From positions 1-64,000 of the forward strand of contig CALKAR010000022.1 in NCBI GenBank assembly GCA_937988745.1: 64,000 nt of DNA. The letters are read 5' to 3'. The notes beneath the pieces are model-generated. The model searched no databases. It was not told the DNA's origin and saw only the letters and a list, made by a program, of their open reading frames with translations. The translations under genes and the position numbers were made by a program. The stretch is from an uncultured Peptococcaceae bacterium. GTDB lineage: Bacteria > Bacillota > Limnochordia > Darwinibacteriales > Darwinibacteriaceae. Every line of letters starts with the position of its first letter. Within the stretch, counting starts at the first letter, position 1. This document shows, piece by piece, positions 8,513 to 17,380 of this stretch.

Positions 8513-9005
8513 GGGTTGGGTGCTCCTCCTCTTCACTGATTGCTAATTGAGTCATAGGAAAGGGTGCCCAGTCGTAGGTCTGTTTGTGGATTTTGAGAAC
8601 AATGGATGTTTGTGTACTGATGATTCCCGGGATGGAAGAAAGCCGATCGTTCAGAAGATGAACAAGATCTTCTCGACTGGGAACTACAACCATGGCTACC
8701 AAGTCATGGCTGCCTGTAGTTACAATTAGGTAACGCACTTCTTTTAGTTCTGCCAACCGCTGCATAGCATTCTCTAGATGATGACGTTCAATTTCAAACC
8801 ACACGTAGGCAACCGTGTCCAAACCCACTTTCAGCGGGTCCGTAATCCCGATTATCTGGACAACGCCTTCTGATTCTAATTTGCGGACACGTTTACGAAT
8901 GGTTCCTTCCGAAACTCCTAGTTTAGCTGCCAAAGTAACATACGAAATACGTCCGTCTTTCTGCAGATATGTTAGTATTTTTTGGTCAAGCTCGTCAATT
9001 TGCAT
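8505..9005 (-). CDS. Lrp/AsnC-family transcriptional regulator
   Basis: Paralogue of the next gene, with the same two-domain layout: a winged helix starting IDELDQKILTYLQKDGR and a RAM domain with VTTGSHDLVAMV. The start is ATG at 9005, seven bases after GAGGAG. It has 166 residues and ends with an acidic, extended tail (SEEEEHP) beyond the usual domain. The partner's start codon lies inside the last codons. Tandem Lrp pairs often control amino acid or branched substrate metabolism, but nothing adjacent identifies the target. Confidence 0.88.
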   Translation of the reverse strand: MQIDELDQKILTYLQKDGRISYVTLAAKLGVSEGTIRKRVRKLESEGVVQIIGITDPLKVGLDTVAYVWFEIERHHLENAMQRLAELKEVRYLIVTTGSHDLVAMVVVPSREDLVHLLNDRLSSIPGIISTQTSIVLKIHKQTYDWAPFPMTQLAISEEEEHPTHG

Positions 9006-9116
9006 TAAACCACTCCTCATCTGAGCCGAGTCGTCGGGTAATCATCTTCTTTTTAGATATTTCTACGATATACGCACAAACCCTCTAGAAAATTTAGGGA
9101 AAATGTAAGCGCCCCG

Positions 9117-10274
9117 CTAGGGACGCCGAATTAAATTACGTAAGAATAATACCGCTGAATCCCAAAAAACGCGCCAAAACCCGCCTACAGGCACATCTTC
9201 TGCTGCCAAAAGTGGAGTCTGTTTAAGGACTTCACCTTCATACCAAATCGTGAGCATGCCCACGTTTTCGCCTTTTGCAACGGGTGCAGTCATGTTCTTC
9301 AGCTGAACGGAGACTTCTAAGGCAGTGGCGGTTCCTTGAGGAATAGTAGCCAATGGTTCTTGCGCTACTACGCCCACTGAGCGCTGTTTGCCTTTAAATA
9401 CCTTGACAGTTGTTTCAGTAGTCAGCTTGCGAGTATCGACAACATCGAAACTGCGGAAACCGTAATTCAAGAGCTCTCTAGCAACTGCCTCCCTACCCCG
9501 TTCGCTGGTACCTCCTAATACGACAGCAATAAGGCGACGCTCACCTTGCTTAGCAGTGGCAACCAGATTATAGCCGGCCGCACTGAGGTGCCCTGTCTTA
9601 AGCCCGTCAGCTCCGTCAAATGTTCCGAGCAGGCCATTCCGGTTGTACTGCAGGATCGGCTGCTTCTGTGAGCGCGGCTGATAGGAGAACGAGCGTTCCG
9701 CATGATATTTAAGGGCATCGGGGTACGCGCGGATGTAGGCACGGGCCAAAAGAGCCATGTCTTGGGCGGTGATCCGGTTATCTTCAGACAGACCGTGGAC
9801 GTCGACGAATGTCATGTTGAGTCCCAGTTCGCGCGCCTTTGCGTTCATCCATTGAACGTAGACTTCCGTCGAACCAGCAAGTGCTTCCGCCAAAGCTACA
9901 CAGGCATCATTACCAGAAACTACTGCGATTCCGTAAAGAAGCTGCTCAAGTGTGACAGTCTCGCCCACTTCGAGAAACATCTGGGATCCTGTCATCCGCC
10001 ATGCGTTTTCACTCACCCTGGTGGTATCGGAGAGGTTTGCCCTTCCCTGTGAAATTTGGTCTAGAGCAACAAACATAGTCATGACTTTAACTAAGCTGGC
10101 CGGGATGCGCTCGGCAGTTCCGTTCTTACTGTAGAGAATCTGCCCAGAATCATAATCCAACAGCACGGCTGCAGATGCATCCACATCAAAAGGCGGTGTT
10201 CCTTGGGCTAGAGCATGCGGAACAGCAAGTGCAAAAATAAGAATAAGAATTAAGTATGATTGCCACGATTTCAT
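9117..10274 (-). CDS. D-alanyl-D-alanine carboxypeptidase (DacF/PBP5 type)
   Basis: Trims the terminal D-Ala of peptidoglycan stem peptides outside the membrane. From the ATG at 10274 the protein has 385 residues: a signal peptide (hydrophobic stretch 7-23, cleavage probably after ALA), then penicillin-binding motifs S60-x-x-K63 (ASLVK), S120-G-N122 and K226-T-G. The C-terminal PBP5-associated beta domain follows, ending in a hydrophobic amphipathic segment (FWRVFWDSAVLFLRNLI) that may anchor it. The start has AAGGGAG seven bases upstream and overlaps the yraN stop as ATGA. Whether it is the sporulation form DacF cannot be told. Confidence 0.92.
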   Translation of the reverse strand: MKSWQSYLILILIFALAVPHALAQGTPPFDVDASAAVLLDYDSGQILYSKNGTAERIPASLVKVMTMFVALDQISQGRANLSDTTRVSENAWRMTGSQMFLEVGETVTLEQLLYGIAVVSGNDACVALAEALAGSTEVYVQWMNAKARELGLNMTFVDVHGLSEDNRITAQDMALLARAYIRAYPDALKYHAERSFSYQPRSQKQPILQYNRNGLLGTFDGADGLKTGHLSAAGYNLVATAKQGERRLIAVVLGGTSERGREAVARELLNYGFRSFDVVDTRKLTTETTVKVFKGKQRSVGVVAQEPLATIPQGTATALEVSVQLKNMTAPVAKGENVGMLTIWYEGEVLKQTPLLAAEDVPVGGFWRVFWDSAVLFLRNLIRRP

Positions 10275-10630
10275 TCGAAAGCTCCCTTCACCCAAATGTA
10301 TTCGATACCTTGATTGGCCCTGGTCATTCCCAGCACATCAAAGCGAATGGCATCATAATAAATCTTCGTCTGCGAGAGATAAAATAAGGCGGTCCGCTTA
10401 ATCCGGCGCTGCTTGGAAGCAGTTACCGCTTCTAGAGGGCCGCCGTGGCTCGTGCTGGCACGAAATTTGACTTCCACGAAAACTAAGGTCCTTCCATCGC
10501 GCATAACCAGGTCGATCTCGCCACTGCGCGTCCGGAAATTCCTTTCCAACAGCGTCAAGCCATGTTTTTCCAAATATCGACAGGCCGCGGCTTCGTAGTG
10601 CGCACCTTTCTCAGTCGACGATCTCCACAA
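10271..10630 (-). CDS. YraN family (UPF0102) endonuclease-like protein
   Basis: The family has a restriction-endonuclease-like fold and is commonly found beside rnhB and ylqF, as here. The 119 residues contain the diagnostic GEIDLVMRDGRTLVFVEVKFR motif (E, D and ExK positions intact) and AVTASKQRRI. The start is TTG at 10630, with AAAGGA nine bases upstream inside the preceding gene, giving a 20-base overlap with the HD-GYP gene. The cellular role is not established. Confidence 0.9.
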   Translation of the reverse strand: MWRSSTEKGAHYEAAACRYLEKHGLTLLERNFRTRSGEIDLVMRDGRTLVFVEVKFRASTSHGGPLEAVTASKQRRIKRTALFYLSQTKIYYDAIRFDVLGMTRANQGIEYIWVKGAFE

Positions 10631-11672
10631 TGGAAAGGTTCCTTTCTTTGGCTAGATCAAGTTCCCAGAACTCACTCAGCCTAGTTCCATCTGGATCGTA
10701 GAGAACTCGCACAACCGGCCTGTTTCTCTCGCGATGATTAACATCGACCACAACTCCCATCTCCTGGGAGTTTAATTTGACCATGCAGCCAACTGGATAT
10801 GCAGCCACACATGTTTCTAGAAGTTCGACAATCTCTGATTCAAATTGTACGCCTTTGAGCCGATTGATAAGCTTTAAAGCTTCGTAAGGCAGCATTCCCC
10901 TCTGATAGACTCGTTCGGAAGTCATGGCATCATACGCATCTGCCACAGCAACAATCTTGGCATAGAGGATAGTCTGCTCGCTAGTCAAACCGCGTGGATA
11001 ACCGAGTCCTGTCGGCCGTTCATGATGCTGATAAGCAACATGGGCGCTGCTCAGCGGTATTTCTAGATTGCTGCGCAGGATCTGCCAACCGTAGGTAGTA
11101 TGCTGCTGCATGACGGCCATTTCCTCATCGGTAAGTCGGCCTGGCTTCAGCAGGATATCTTCAGGAACCTGAGTTTTCCCGATATCATGTAGAATTGCAC
11201 CAAGGGCTAGTTCATACAACTGCATTTCGTTAAGATGGCTCTTCAGCCCGAGCATGACAGAAATAACACACACATTCACACTGTGCGAAAAGGTGTATCC
11301 GTCATATGACCGGACATCGCTGAGGCTGGCCAATACATTCGGATTTTGAATAATCTCATCGATGATAGTTTTGACTGACCGAGAGACATCATCGAGCTTA
11401 AACGTCTTTCCGACGCGTACACTATCAAATACGGCTTTAATGTTCGCAGTTGCTTCCATACGCGTACGCTGTGAAATAGTATCTGAAATTTCAATATCAA
11501 TGAGTCCAGGTTCTGTAACATAAACACCTGGGACTCCCAGATGCCGCAGACGCTCAATGTAGCTGGTTTCCATCCGCACACCCCTGTTAAGGAGGATGCG
11601 GCCATCGGGCGCGAACACGGGGCGTGCCAGCTCTTGACCACTTTCTAGATTATCTATGTGTACAAACCTCAT
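10611..11672 (-). CDS. HD-GYP domain protein (putative cyclic di-GMP phosphodiesterase)
   Basis: A cytoplasmic protein of 353 residues. The N-terminal ~110 residues resemble the small domain often preceding HD-GYP (IDNLESGQELARPV). The HD-GYP domain carries HSVNV, HDIGK, QHHERPTGLGYP and VADAYDAMTS. The GYP-like YQHHERPTGLGYP motif is intact, so c-di-GMP hydrolysis is plausible. The open frame extends upstream to 11822, but ATG 11672 has AAAGGGA upstream and does not overlap rnhB. A C-terminal extension of about 60 residues contains a beta-rich segment. Confidence 0.88.
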   Translation of the reverse strand: MRFVHIDNLESGQELARPVFAPDGRILLNRGVRMETSYIERLRHLGVPGVYVTEPGLIDIEISDTISQRTRMEATANIKAVFDSVRVGKTFKLDDVSRSVKTIIDEIIQNPNVLASLSDVRSYDGYTFSHSVNVCVISVMLGLKSHLNEMQLYELALGAILHDIGKTQVPEDILLKPGRLTDEEMAVMQQHTTYGWQILRSNLEIPLSSAHVAYQHHERPTGLGYPRGLTSEQTILYAKIVAVADAYDAMTSERVYQRGMLPYEALKLINRLKGVQFESEIVELLETCVAAYPVGCMVKLNSQEMGVVVDVNHRERNRPVVRVLYDPDGTRLSEFWELDLAKERNLSIVEIVD

Positions 11673-11688
11673 TTTTTTATCCCTTTCC

Positions 11689-12276
11689 TTAGCCAGCCTT
11701 TCCAAAGGTCTGCCGATGAATAGGACAAGGCCCATGCTCTTCAAGAGCACGGCGATGTTCGGCAGTGGGGTAACCTTTGTGCTTATCAAATCCATATTGG
11801 GGAAAGGCCTGATGACAGTCAATCATGAAACGATCCCGTACAACCTTTGCCACTATGCTTGCTGCTGCAATAGACAGACACTGGGCGTCGCCTTTTACAA
11901 CTGCTTGCTGGGGAATCGTCAATCCAGGGATGACCTGACGGCCATCAACGAGGCAGAAATCTGGAGTAACGCCTAAACCGCGTACGGCTCTCTGCATAGC
12001 CAGAAGCGTCGCATTGAGTATATTCATGCGGTCAATCTCAGCGGCGGTTGCAACGCCAACCGCTGTATTACATTCACGAATGATCTGAGCAAATGCGGCA
12101 GCCCGTCTTTTCGGCGTTAGGCTTTTTGAATCGTCAACCCCAATCAGTTCCACTTCCGGTGGTATATAAACTGCTGCCGCAACAACCGGCCCAGCAAGAG
12201 GCCCACGTCCTACCTCATCGACGCCGACAACACAGCGATATCCCTTTTGCCAGAGGCTTCTCTCAATCGTTCGCAT
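11689..12276 (-). CDS. rnhB: Ribonuclease HII
   Basis: Removes ribonucleotides and RNA primers from RNA-DNA hybrids. The catalytic motifs are all visible: GVDEVGRGPLAG (Asp and Glu), DDSKSLTP, the Asp of CLVDG, and VVKGDAQCLSIAAASIVAKV. About 195 residues, normal length. ATG 12276 is preferred over the in-frame GTG at 12279 because GGAG lies seven bases upstream. The start overlaps the end of rbgA, matching the ylqF-rnhB order seen in Bacillus. Confidence 0.94.
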   Translation of the reverse strand: MRTIERSLWQKGYRCVVGVDEVGRGPLAGPVVAAAVYIPPEVELIGVDDSKSLTPKRRAAAFAQIIRECNTAVGVATAAEIDRMNILNATLLAMQRAVRGLGVTPDFCLVDGRQVIPGLTIPQQAVVKGDAQCLSIAAASIVAKVVRDRFMIDCHQAFPQYGFDKHKGYPTAEHRRALEEHGPCPIHRQTFGKAG

Positions 12277-13114
12277 CACCGTGCTCCTCCAAACGATCTA
12301 AAGTGATGCGTCCTAGCTTCCCTGTACGAAAATCAGTGAGGACAACGACCGCAGCCTGGTCTAGGTCAACCACTCCGCCGCTGCGCAGACAGCCTCTCTT
12401 CTTGCCGATTTCCTCAAGCATCCAGAGGTAACCTGTGTTTAAATCGTCATGCTCGTCTGGAAGGCTTAATTCGCCATAGCGGTCAGTTAAGCTTCCAGGA
12501 TAGTATTGATCAAGAAAAGCCAGCAGCCAGATAGCCAGCGCTGCTTGGTCCAGAACCTCGTCACGGATAGCCGCTGTAACTGCCAGTTTGCGCGCAACTT
12601 CCTGATCTTCAAACTTTGGCCAGAGAATGCCAGGACTGTCTAAGAGCTGTAGGCCTGCTCCCCTGATCCACTGCTTACCGCGGGTTACTCCTGGACGAGC
12701 ACCGACCCGAGCGCCTTTACGACGTGCTATGCGGTTAATCAAGGTGGATTTTCCAACATTTGGCACTCCCACAACCATGACTCGCGGGTCGCGTCGCATA
12801 TCAGGGAACCTAGCCTTCACAGCGCGGGTAATCACCGGAACTGCTTGTCCTCCTGAAAGATCAACGGGAATCACCGTCTCGCCTCGTTCCTGGTAGTACT
12901 GAACCCAGGCGTTGGTGACTTCGGGATCGGCCAGATCACTCTTAGTAAGAATCATTAGGCGGGGTTTTTTGATTAGTTCTTCCAGGTCAGGATTTCGGCT
13001 GCTGGCAGGAATACGAGCATCGACTAGCTCTAAAGCAGCGTCGACTGTTCTTAATTCCTGCTGCAGCATGCGTTTTGCTTTGGTCATATGACCTGGATAC
13101 CATTGAATAGTCAA
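12263..13114 (-). CDS. rbgA: Ribosome biogenesis GTPase RbgA (YlqF)
   Basis: Circularly permuted GTPase needed for late 50S subunit assembly. The G4 motif TKSD precedes the Walker A GVPNVGKST and the DSPG motif, the permutation typical of the family. The N terminus WYPGHMTKAKR is diagnostic. 283 residues with a C-terminal RNA-binding helical domain. The start is TTG at 13114, nine bases after AGGAG. It lies between lepB and rnhB. Confidence 0.95.
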   Translation of the reverse strand: MTIQWYPGHMTKAKRMLQQELRTVDAALELVDARIPASSRNPDLEELIKKPRLMILTKSDLADPEVTNAWVQYYQERGETVIPVDLSGGQAVPVITRAVKARFPDMRRDPRVMVVGVPNVGKSTLINRIARRKGARVGARPGVTRGKQWIRGAGLQLLDSPGILWPKFEDQEVARKLAVTAAIRDEVLDQAALAIWLLAFLDQYYPGSLTDRYGELSLPDEHDDLNTGYLWMLEEIGKKRGCLRSGGVVDLDQAAVVVLTDFRTGKLGRITLDRLEEHGDAND

Positions 13115-13126
13115 CCAGACTCACTC

Positions 13127-13678
13127 CTACTGAGGATATCCGCTGGGGATGCGCAGGACTTGAATCTGTGTGATGGGCCAGTACACGAAACGCGCCAACC
13201 CAACGATATCTGAGCGGTGCACAAAGCCCACATCGGGATAGCGGCTGTCATCACTATTGCGGCGGTTATCACCCATCACAAAGTAGCTGTCTTCTGGGAC
13301 AATAACTGGCCCAAAGACAGGCGAACCGTAGGCCCCATAGGTTGGCCCATTGATGGACGACTCGATGATGCGCTGTCCATTTATGTAAAGATAACCATTG
13401 CGGATCGATATTTCATCACCCGGCAGTCCTACAATTCGCTTAATGAATTTCCTGCGCCGATCTGCCGGATAGCGGAACACAACGATTTCGCCCCGTTTTG
13501 GTTCCGAGAATCTGTAGGTCAGCTTATCAACCATCAATCGCTGTCCATCATGAAGGGATGGTTCCATGGAACTGCCCTGAACAAGAAAAGATTGGGCAAT
13601 AAAAGTGATGATGAAGACGGCAAGGGCAACGGCTATTACAAACGCCTCAATATATTCTCGAATTGCTGACTTCGCCAT
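13127..13678 (-). CDS. lepB: Signal peptidase I
   Basis: Membrane serine protease that cleaves signal peptides from secreted proteins. From ATG 13678 the protein has 183 residues: one N-terminal membrane segment (about 11-31), nucleophile Ser37 in QGSSMEPSL, general base Lys80 in KFIKRIVGLPGD, and box E GDNRRNSDDSR. Two earlier in-frame starts (13696, 13687) lack room for GGAAGGG, which lies nine bases before 13678. It follows rplS, with a weak hairpin between them. Confidence 0.94.
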   Translation of the reverse strand: MAKSAIREYIEAFVIAVALAVFIITFIAQSFLVQGSSMEPSLHDGQRLMVDKLTYRFSEPKRGEIVVFRYPADRRRKFIKRIVGLPGDEISIRNGYLYINGQRIIESSINGPTYGAYGSPVFGPVIVPEDSYFVMGDNRRNSDDSRYPDVGFVHRSDIVGLARFVYWPITQIQVLRIPSGYPQ

Positions 13679-13764
13679 ATCCCGCATCCCTTCCAATCAA
13701 TGAGTATTAATGACAAAAGGGGAGTGCTCACCCTGCTTAAAAAGGTGTCCACTCCACCCTCGTC

Positions 13765-14112
13765 TTACGAACGGCGGCGTTCCTTGATCCGAGCAGCCCT
13801 TCCAGAACGCTCTCTCAGATAGTACAGACGTGCACGCCGTACTCGTCCATGGCGGACAACTTCAATTTGGGCAACCCGTGGTGAATGAAGAGGAAATGTT
13901 CTTTCCACACCTACACCTTGGGAAACCTTCCGAACTGTGAAATACTCACGCAGACCGCTGCCCATGCGGCGCAGTACAGTACCTTCGAAAACCTGAATGC
14001 GCTCATTAGAACCTTCTACAACTTTAACATGAACCCGAACTGTATCACCGGCACCGAATTCGGGAATATCAGAGCGCATTTGCTCTTGTTCGATAGCGCG
14101 AATTACATCCAT
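13765..14112 (-). CDS. rplS: 50S ribosomal protein L19
   Basis: Binds at the 30S/50S interface. 115 residues with FGAGDTVRVHVKVVEG, FTVRKVSQGVGVERTFPLHSP and the basic C terminus IKERRRS. The ATG at 14112 has a strong AAAGGAGG nearby. Last of the ribosomal genes in the ffh-rpsP-khpA-rimM-trmD-rplS operon. Confidence 0.97.
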   Translation of the reverse strand: MDVIRAIEQEQMRSDIPEFGAGDTVRVHVKVVEGSNERIQVFEGTVLRRMGSGLREYFTVRKVSQGVGVERTFPLHSPRVAQIEVVRHGRVRRARLYYLRERSGRAARIKERRRS

Positions 14113-14117
14113 TATTG

Positions 14118-14879
14118 TTACCTCCTTTCACAGGATCTCTCAACTTCAATTTCTCTTACAAGTGCTTGTTCTTCTTTAGTCAGCTCGCCGCGACGGCTGT
14201 TCAACCAAGCTTTAAACAAATCCGGACGCCTCTCCATGGTGCGCCGCAGGGATTCTTTTAGCCGCCAGCGTCGAATTTCTTCATGGTGTCCGCTGAGCAG
14301 AACAGGGGGTACTTCGAGACCACGAAAACTAGCCGGTCGTGTGTAGTGAGGATGCTCTAAAAGCCCATCTTGAAACGAGTCATCTTCGGCTGATTCGGCA
14401 CTGCCTAAGACACCTGGAATCAAGCGGCTGACAGCATCTATTACTACCAACGCTGGTAGTTCACCTCCGGTGAGCACGTAATCACCGATGGATATTTCTT
14501 GATTGACCCAGTGTTCTCGGACTCGTTCATCAAGCCCTTCATAGTGACCACAAAGCAGAATGAACTCATCGAGCTTGGCCAGCTCTTCTGCCTTGCGCTG
14601 TGAGAATGGTTCTCCCTGTGGGGTCAGATAAACAACAGGTGCACTACGCTCCCGTTTTACATCTTCGATAGCTCGCACAACCACATCGGGTTTGAGCACC
14701 ATACCTGCTCCCCCACCGTAGGGAGTATCATCCACAACGCGGTGCTTATCGAGGGCATAGTCCCGGATATTCCACACATGAACCTGAATGATCTCGTTGG
14801 CTTGAGCGCGACCGAGTATACTGGCATTAAGTGGGCCAGAAAACATTTCGGGAAACAGTGTTAGAACATCAATTCGCAT
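14118..14879 (-). CDS. trmD: tRNA (guanine-N1-)-methyltransferase TrmD
   Basis: Makes m1G37 in tRNAs that read CNN codons, preventing frameshifting. SPOUT-class knot motifs PYGGGAGMVLKPD, LCGHYEGLDERV and SIGDYVLTGGELPALVV are all present. The ATG at 14879 gives MRIDVLTLFPEMF, the standard family start, with GGTGAG upstream; the more distal frame start at 14894 adds five atypical residues. About 253 residues. Five bases from rplS. Confidence 0.96.
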   Translation of the reverse strand: MRIDVLTLFPEMFSGPLNASILGRAQANEIIQVHVWNIRDYALDKHRVVDDTPYGGGAGMVLKPDVVVRAIEDVKRERSAPVVYLTPQGEPFSQRKAEELAKLDEFILLCGHYEGLDERVREHWVNQEISIGDYVLTGGELPALVVIDAVSRLIPGVLGSAESAEDDSFQDGLLEHPHYTRPASFRGLEVPPVLLSGHHEEIRRWRLKESLRRTMERRPDLFKAWLNSRRGELTKEEQALVREIEVERSCERR

Positions 14880-14900
14880 GCCGCAACTCACCATTCCATC

Positions 14901-15437
14901 CTAGTCCAACAACCCATCCATGAGTTCAATCAACACTTGACCTTTTTCTAAACTAATGTCAAGCACCACTTCGTCTATTGCCGGAATGAGTATCTCAGAC
15001 ATTGTGGTTACTCCGGGATTGGGCTTAACCACATACACATCATTCGCACCGGTCTGCAGCACATCAGTTATGCGCCCCAGGCTCACGCCTGTCGTGGTCA
15101 CACACTCAAGGCCTACGAGCTCAAAGATGTAATAGCTTCCCTCAGGCAGAGGGACAACCTCGTCTCTGCCTACTTTGATGAACATACCCCGCAGCTCTTC
15201 GGCTTCATCGATCGAATCGATGTCTTTCAGCTTCAGAATCACTGCTCCCTTATGGAACCGGCATCCTTCCACCTCTACTATCCGGCGGGGTTCCTCATCC
15301 TTCTTAGCGAAGAGGCGCACTCGGTCCATCTCTTGGAAGCGTTCGGGAAACTCTGTATGAGGCATCACCTTTATTTCGCCCCGATTACCCTGAGGCGCTA
15401 CAATTTCACCGATCAGAACCCATTTAAGATTCATCAT
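14901..15437 (-). CDS. rimM: 16S rRNA processing protein RimM
   Basis: Assists maturation of the 30S head and binds S19. It has an N-terminal beta-barrel domain starting LIGEIVAPQGNRGEIKV and a C-terminal PRC-barrel (LVGLECVTTTGVSLGRITDV, EILIPAIDEVVLDISLE). The start is one of two adjacent ATG codons at 15437/15434, inside the end of khpA; the ribosome binding site is weak (GGATGG), consistent with translational coupling. Confidence 0.93.
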   Translation of the reverse strand: MMNLKWVLIGEIVAPQGNRGEIKVMPHTEFPERFQEMDRVRLFAKKDEEPRRIVEVEGCRFHKGAVILKLKDIDSIDEAEELRGMFIKVGRDEVVPLPEGSYYIFELVGLECVTTTGVSLGRITDVLQTGANDVYVVKPNPGVTTMSEILIPAIDEVVLDISLEKGQVLIELMDGLLD

Positions 15438-15687
15438 CGTTGGTGCCATCCACATCGTTTTCGGTGATGTCTACGTAAACCCTCTCACCCGACTTGATGG
15501 CTGCAGCTTTTACCACAGTGCGCAAAGCTTGAGCGATTCTTCCCTGTTTGCCAATAACGCGACCCATATCTTCTGGGTCTACTTGAAGCCGGTACACTGT
15601 TTCGTGCGGTTTTACAACCGGCTCAACTTTGACTTTGTCGGGATGCTCGACTAAAGACTTAGCAATGAACTCGACTAGCTCCTGCAC
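15424..15687 (-). CDS. khpA: KH-domain RNA-binding protein KhpA (YlqC)
   Basis: Small single KH-domain protein that in other Bacillota partners KhpB and affects cell division and RNA chaperoning. 87 residues with the GxxG loop in GRVIGKQGRIAQALR. The start is GTG at 15687 after TAGGAGG. An acidic C-terminal tail (DVDGTNDDES) extends past the KH fold. Lies between rpsP and rimM, its usual place. Confidence 0.93.
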   Translation of the reverse strand: MQELVEFIAKSLVEHPDKVKVEPVVKPHETVYRLQVDPEDMGRVIGKQGRIAQALRTVVKAAAIKSGERVYVDITENDVDGTNDDES

Positions 15688-15698
15688 GGATATTCCTC

Positions 15699-15971
15699 CT
15701 ATCCTTGGTTGCGGGAGGCAGCGAATTTATCCAGTACACCACTCTTCCGAAGAATCGAGCGAGCAGTATCGGATGGTTGAGCACCCTTCTGCAACCAGTA
15801 TAGTGCCTTTTCCTCGTCGACCTTGATCTCTGCAGGATCGGCGATGGGATTGTAGTATCCCAATGTCTCGATGAACCGTCCGTCGCGAGCAGCGCGGGAG
15901 TCTGCCACTACCAGACGATAGAATGGACGCTTCTTGGCCCCCATCCTCTTTAGACGAATACGTACAGCCAT
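15699..15971 (-). CDS. rpsP: 30S ribosomal protein S16
   Basis: Early 30S assembly protein. About 90 residues starting MAVRIRLKRMGAKKRPFYR, with the diagnostic RDGRFIETLGYYNP. The ATG at 15971 is seven bases after GGGAGGT; an upstream in-frame GTG at 15980 lies inside that ribosome binding site. Confidence 0.97.
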   Translation of the reverse strand: MAVRIRLKRMGAKKRPFYRLVVADSRAARDGRFIETLGYYNPIADPAEIKVDEEKALYWLQKGAQPSDTARSILRKSGVLDKFAASRNQG

Positions 15972-16025
15972 GTATGTCACCTCCCAGTATGGTTTCTATA
16001 TATAGCCTCTCTCATAGTGAGGGGA

Positions 16026-17369
16026 CTAACGAAATAGAGAGAATAAACCTTTGTTCTTGCGGCGTCCCTTCTTAGCCGGGCCCGCAAAGTGTTTCATCAG
16101 CTGGCGGGTCTGTTCAAACTGCTTTAGCAGCCTGTTGACATCCTGGACCCTCGTTCCTGATCCTCTCGCGATCCGCCGCTTCCGTGAACCGCCGATAATT
16201 TGAGGATTGCGCCGTTCTTCAACCGTCATCGAGCTGATGATCGCTTCGATGCGGGTAAGATGGCTTTCGTCTACTTCCAGATCTCGGAGCTGTTTCATGC
16301 CGCCCATTCCAGGCAGCATGCCCAAAATCTGATCTAAGGGTCCCATCTGCTTGACCTGCTCTAACTGGTCCAGAAAGTCTTCGAGAGTAAATTCATCGTC
16401 TTTGAGCTTCTTGGCCAGTTCTTTAGCTTTTTCTTGGTCAACTGCGGACGCAGCTTTTTCGATCAGGGTGAGCACATCACCCATACCTAAGATGCGTGAC
16501 GCCATTCTGTCTGGATAGAATGGTTCAATTCCATCCATTTTTTCGCTTACACCGACAAATTTGATCGGCTTACCAGTAACTGCCTTAACCGACAGGGCCG
16601 CTCCACCCCGAGCGTCACCGTCTAGTTTGGTCAGAACAATTCCGCCAATGTCCAAGGACTCGTTGAAGGACTCAGCCACATTAACTGCGTCCTGACCAGT
16701 CATGGCGTCAACTACGAGTAGAATTTCATTGGGCTCAACAGCATCCTTAATGTTTACCAACTCGTCCATGAGGGCTTCGTCCACATGGAGACGTCCAGCC
16801 GTGTCGATAATGATAACATCATTGCTGTTGTTCTTGCCATGACTGACCGCGGCCTTCGCGATGTCCACCGGATTCTGTTCTCCCATCGAAAAGACAGGAA
16901 CGTCAATCTGTTCGCCTAGAACCATCAACTGCTTAATAGCCGCGGGGCGGTATATGTCCGCTGCGACCAACAGCGGCCGATGTCCCTGGCTTTTCAGCAA
17001 CCGTGCCAGTTTTGCAGCGGTTGTAGTCTTACCTGCACCCTGCAGACCTACCATCATAATAATTGTAGGTGGCTGGGAAGCAAGTGTCAGTTTCGCTTGA
17101 GTACCTCCCATAAGTGCAGTCAGTTCTTCATTAACGATCTTAATGACCTGCTGGCCGGGAGTCAGGCTGGAAAGCACTTCCTCGCCGACAGCTCGTTCTT
17201 TGACTTTCTTGACGAAGTCTCTGACCACTTTGTAGTTGACGTCGGCTTCCAGAAGCGCCAGTCGAACTTCTCGGAGGGATTCTTCTACATCCTTCTCACT
17301 CAGCCGGCCCTTGCTCCGCAGCTTTTTCATTGTTTCCTGCAGGCGGGTGGCTAGGTTATCGAAAGCCAT
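16026..17369 (-). CDS. ffh: Signal recognition particle protein Ffh
   Basis: GTPase subunit of SRP that binds signal sequences and 4.5S RNA and docks with FtsY. The 447 residues have an N domain, a G domain with GLQGAGKTTTAAKLA, DTAGRLHVDE and TKLDGDARGGAALS, and a methionine-rich M domain with MLPGMGGMKQL and the RRKRIARGSG RNA-binding segment. The start at 17369 is seven bases after GGAGG. The SRP RNA gene itself is not in the window. Confidence 0.96.
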   Translation of the reverse strand: MAFDNLATRLQETMKKLRSKGRLSEKDVEESLREVRLALLEADVNYKVVRDFVKKVKERAVGEEVLSSLTPGQQVIKIVNEELTALMGGTQAKLTLASQPPTIIMMVGLQGAGKTTTAAKLARLLKSQGHRPLLVAADIYRPAAIKQLMVLGEQIDVPVFSMGEQNPVDIAKAAVSHGKNNSNDVIIIDTAGRLHVDEALMDELVNIKDAVEPNEILLVVDAMTGQDAVNVAESFNESLDIGGIVLTKLDGDARGGAALSVKAVTGKPIKFVGVSEKMDGIEPFYPDRMASRILGMGDVLTLIEKAASAVDQEKAKELAKKLKDDEFTLEDFLDQLEQVKQMGPLDQILGMLPGMGGMKQLRDLEVDESHLTRIEAIISSMTVEERRNPQIIGGSRKRRIARGSGTRVQDVNRLLKQFEQTRQLMKHFAGPAKKGRRKNKGLFSLFR

Positions 17370-17380
17370 GCATCTGCCTC

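Noticed and set aside
9105..9125. Hairpin over the DacF-type gene stop
   Set aside because: Seven pairs including one G-U and a poor T-tract; possible terminator but not well enough supported to list.
13697..13764. Inverted repeat GGAGTG/CACTCC between rplS and lepB
   Set aside because: The 6-bp stem has a large loop and only a short T-tract; too weak to call a terminator.
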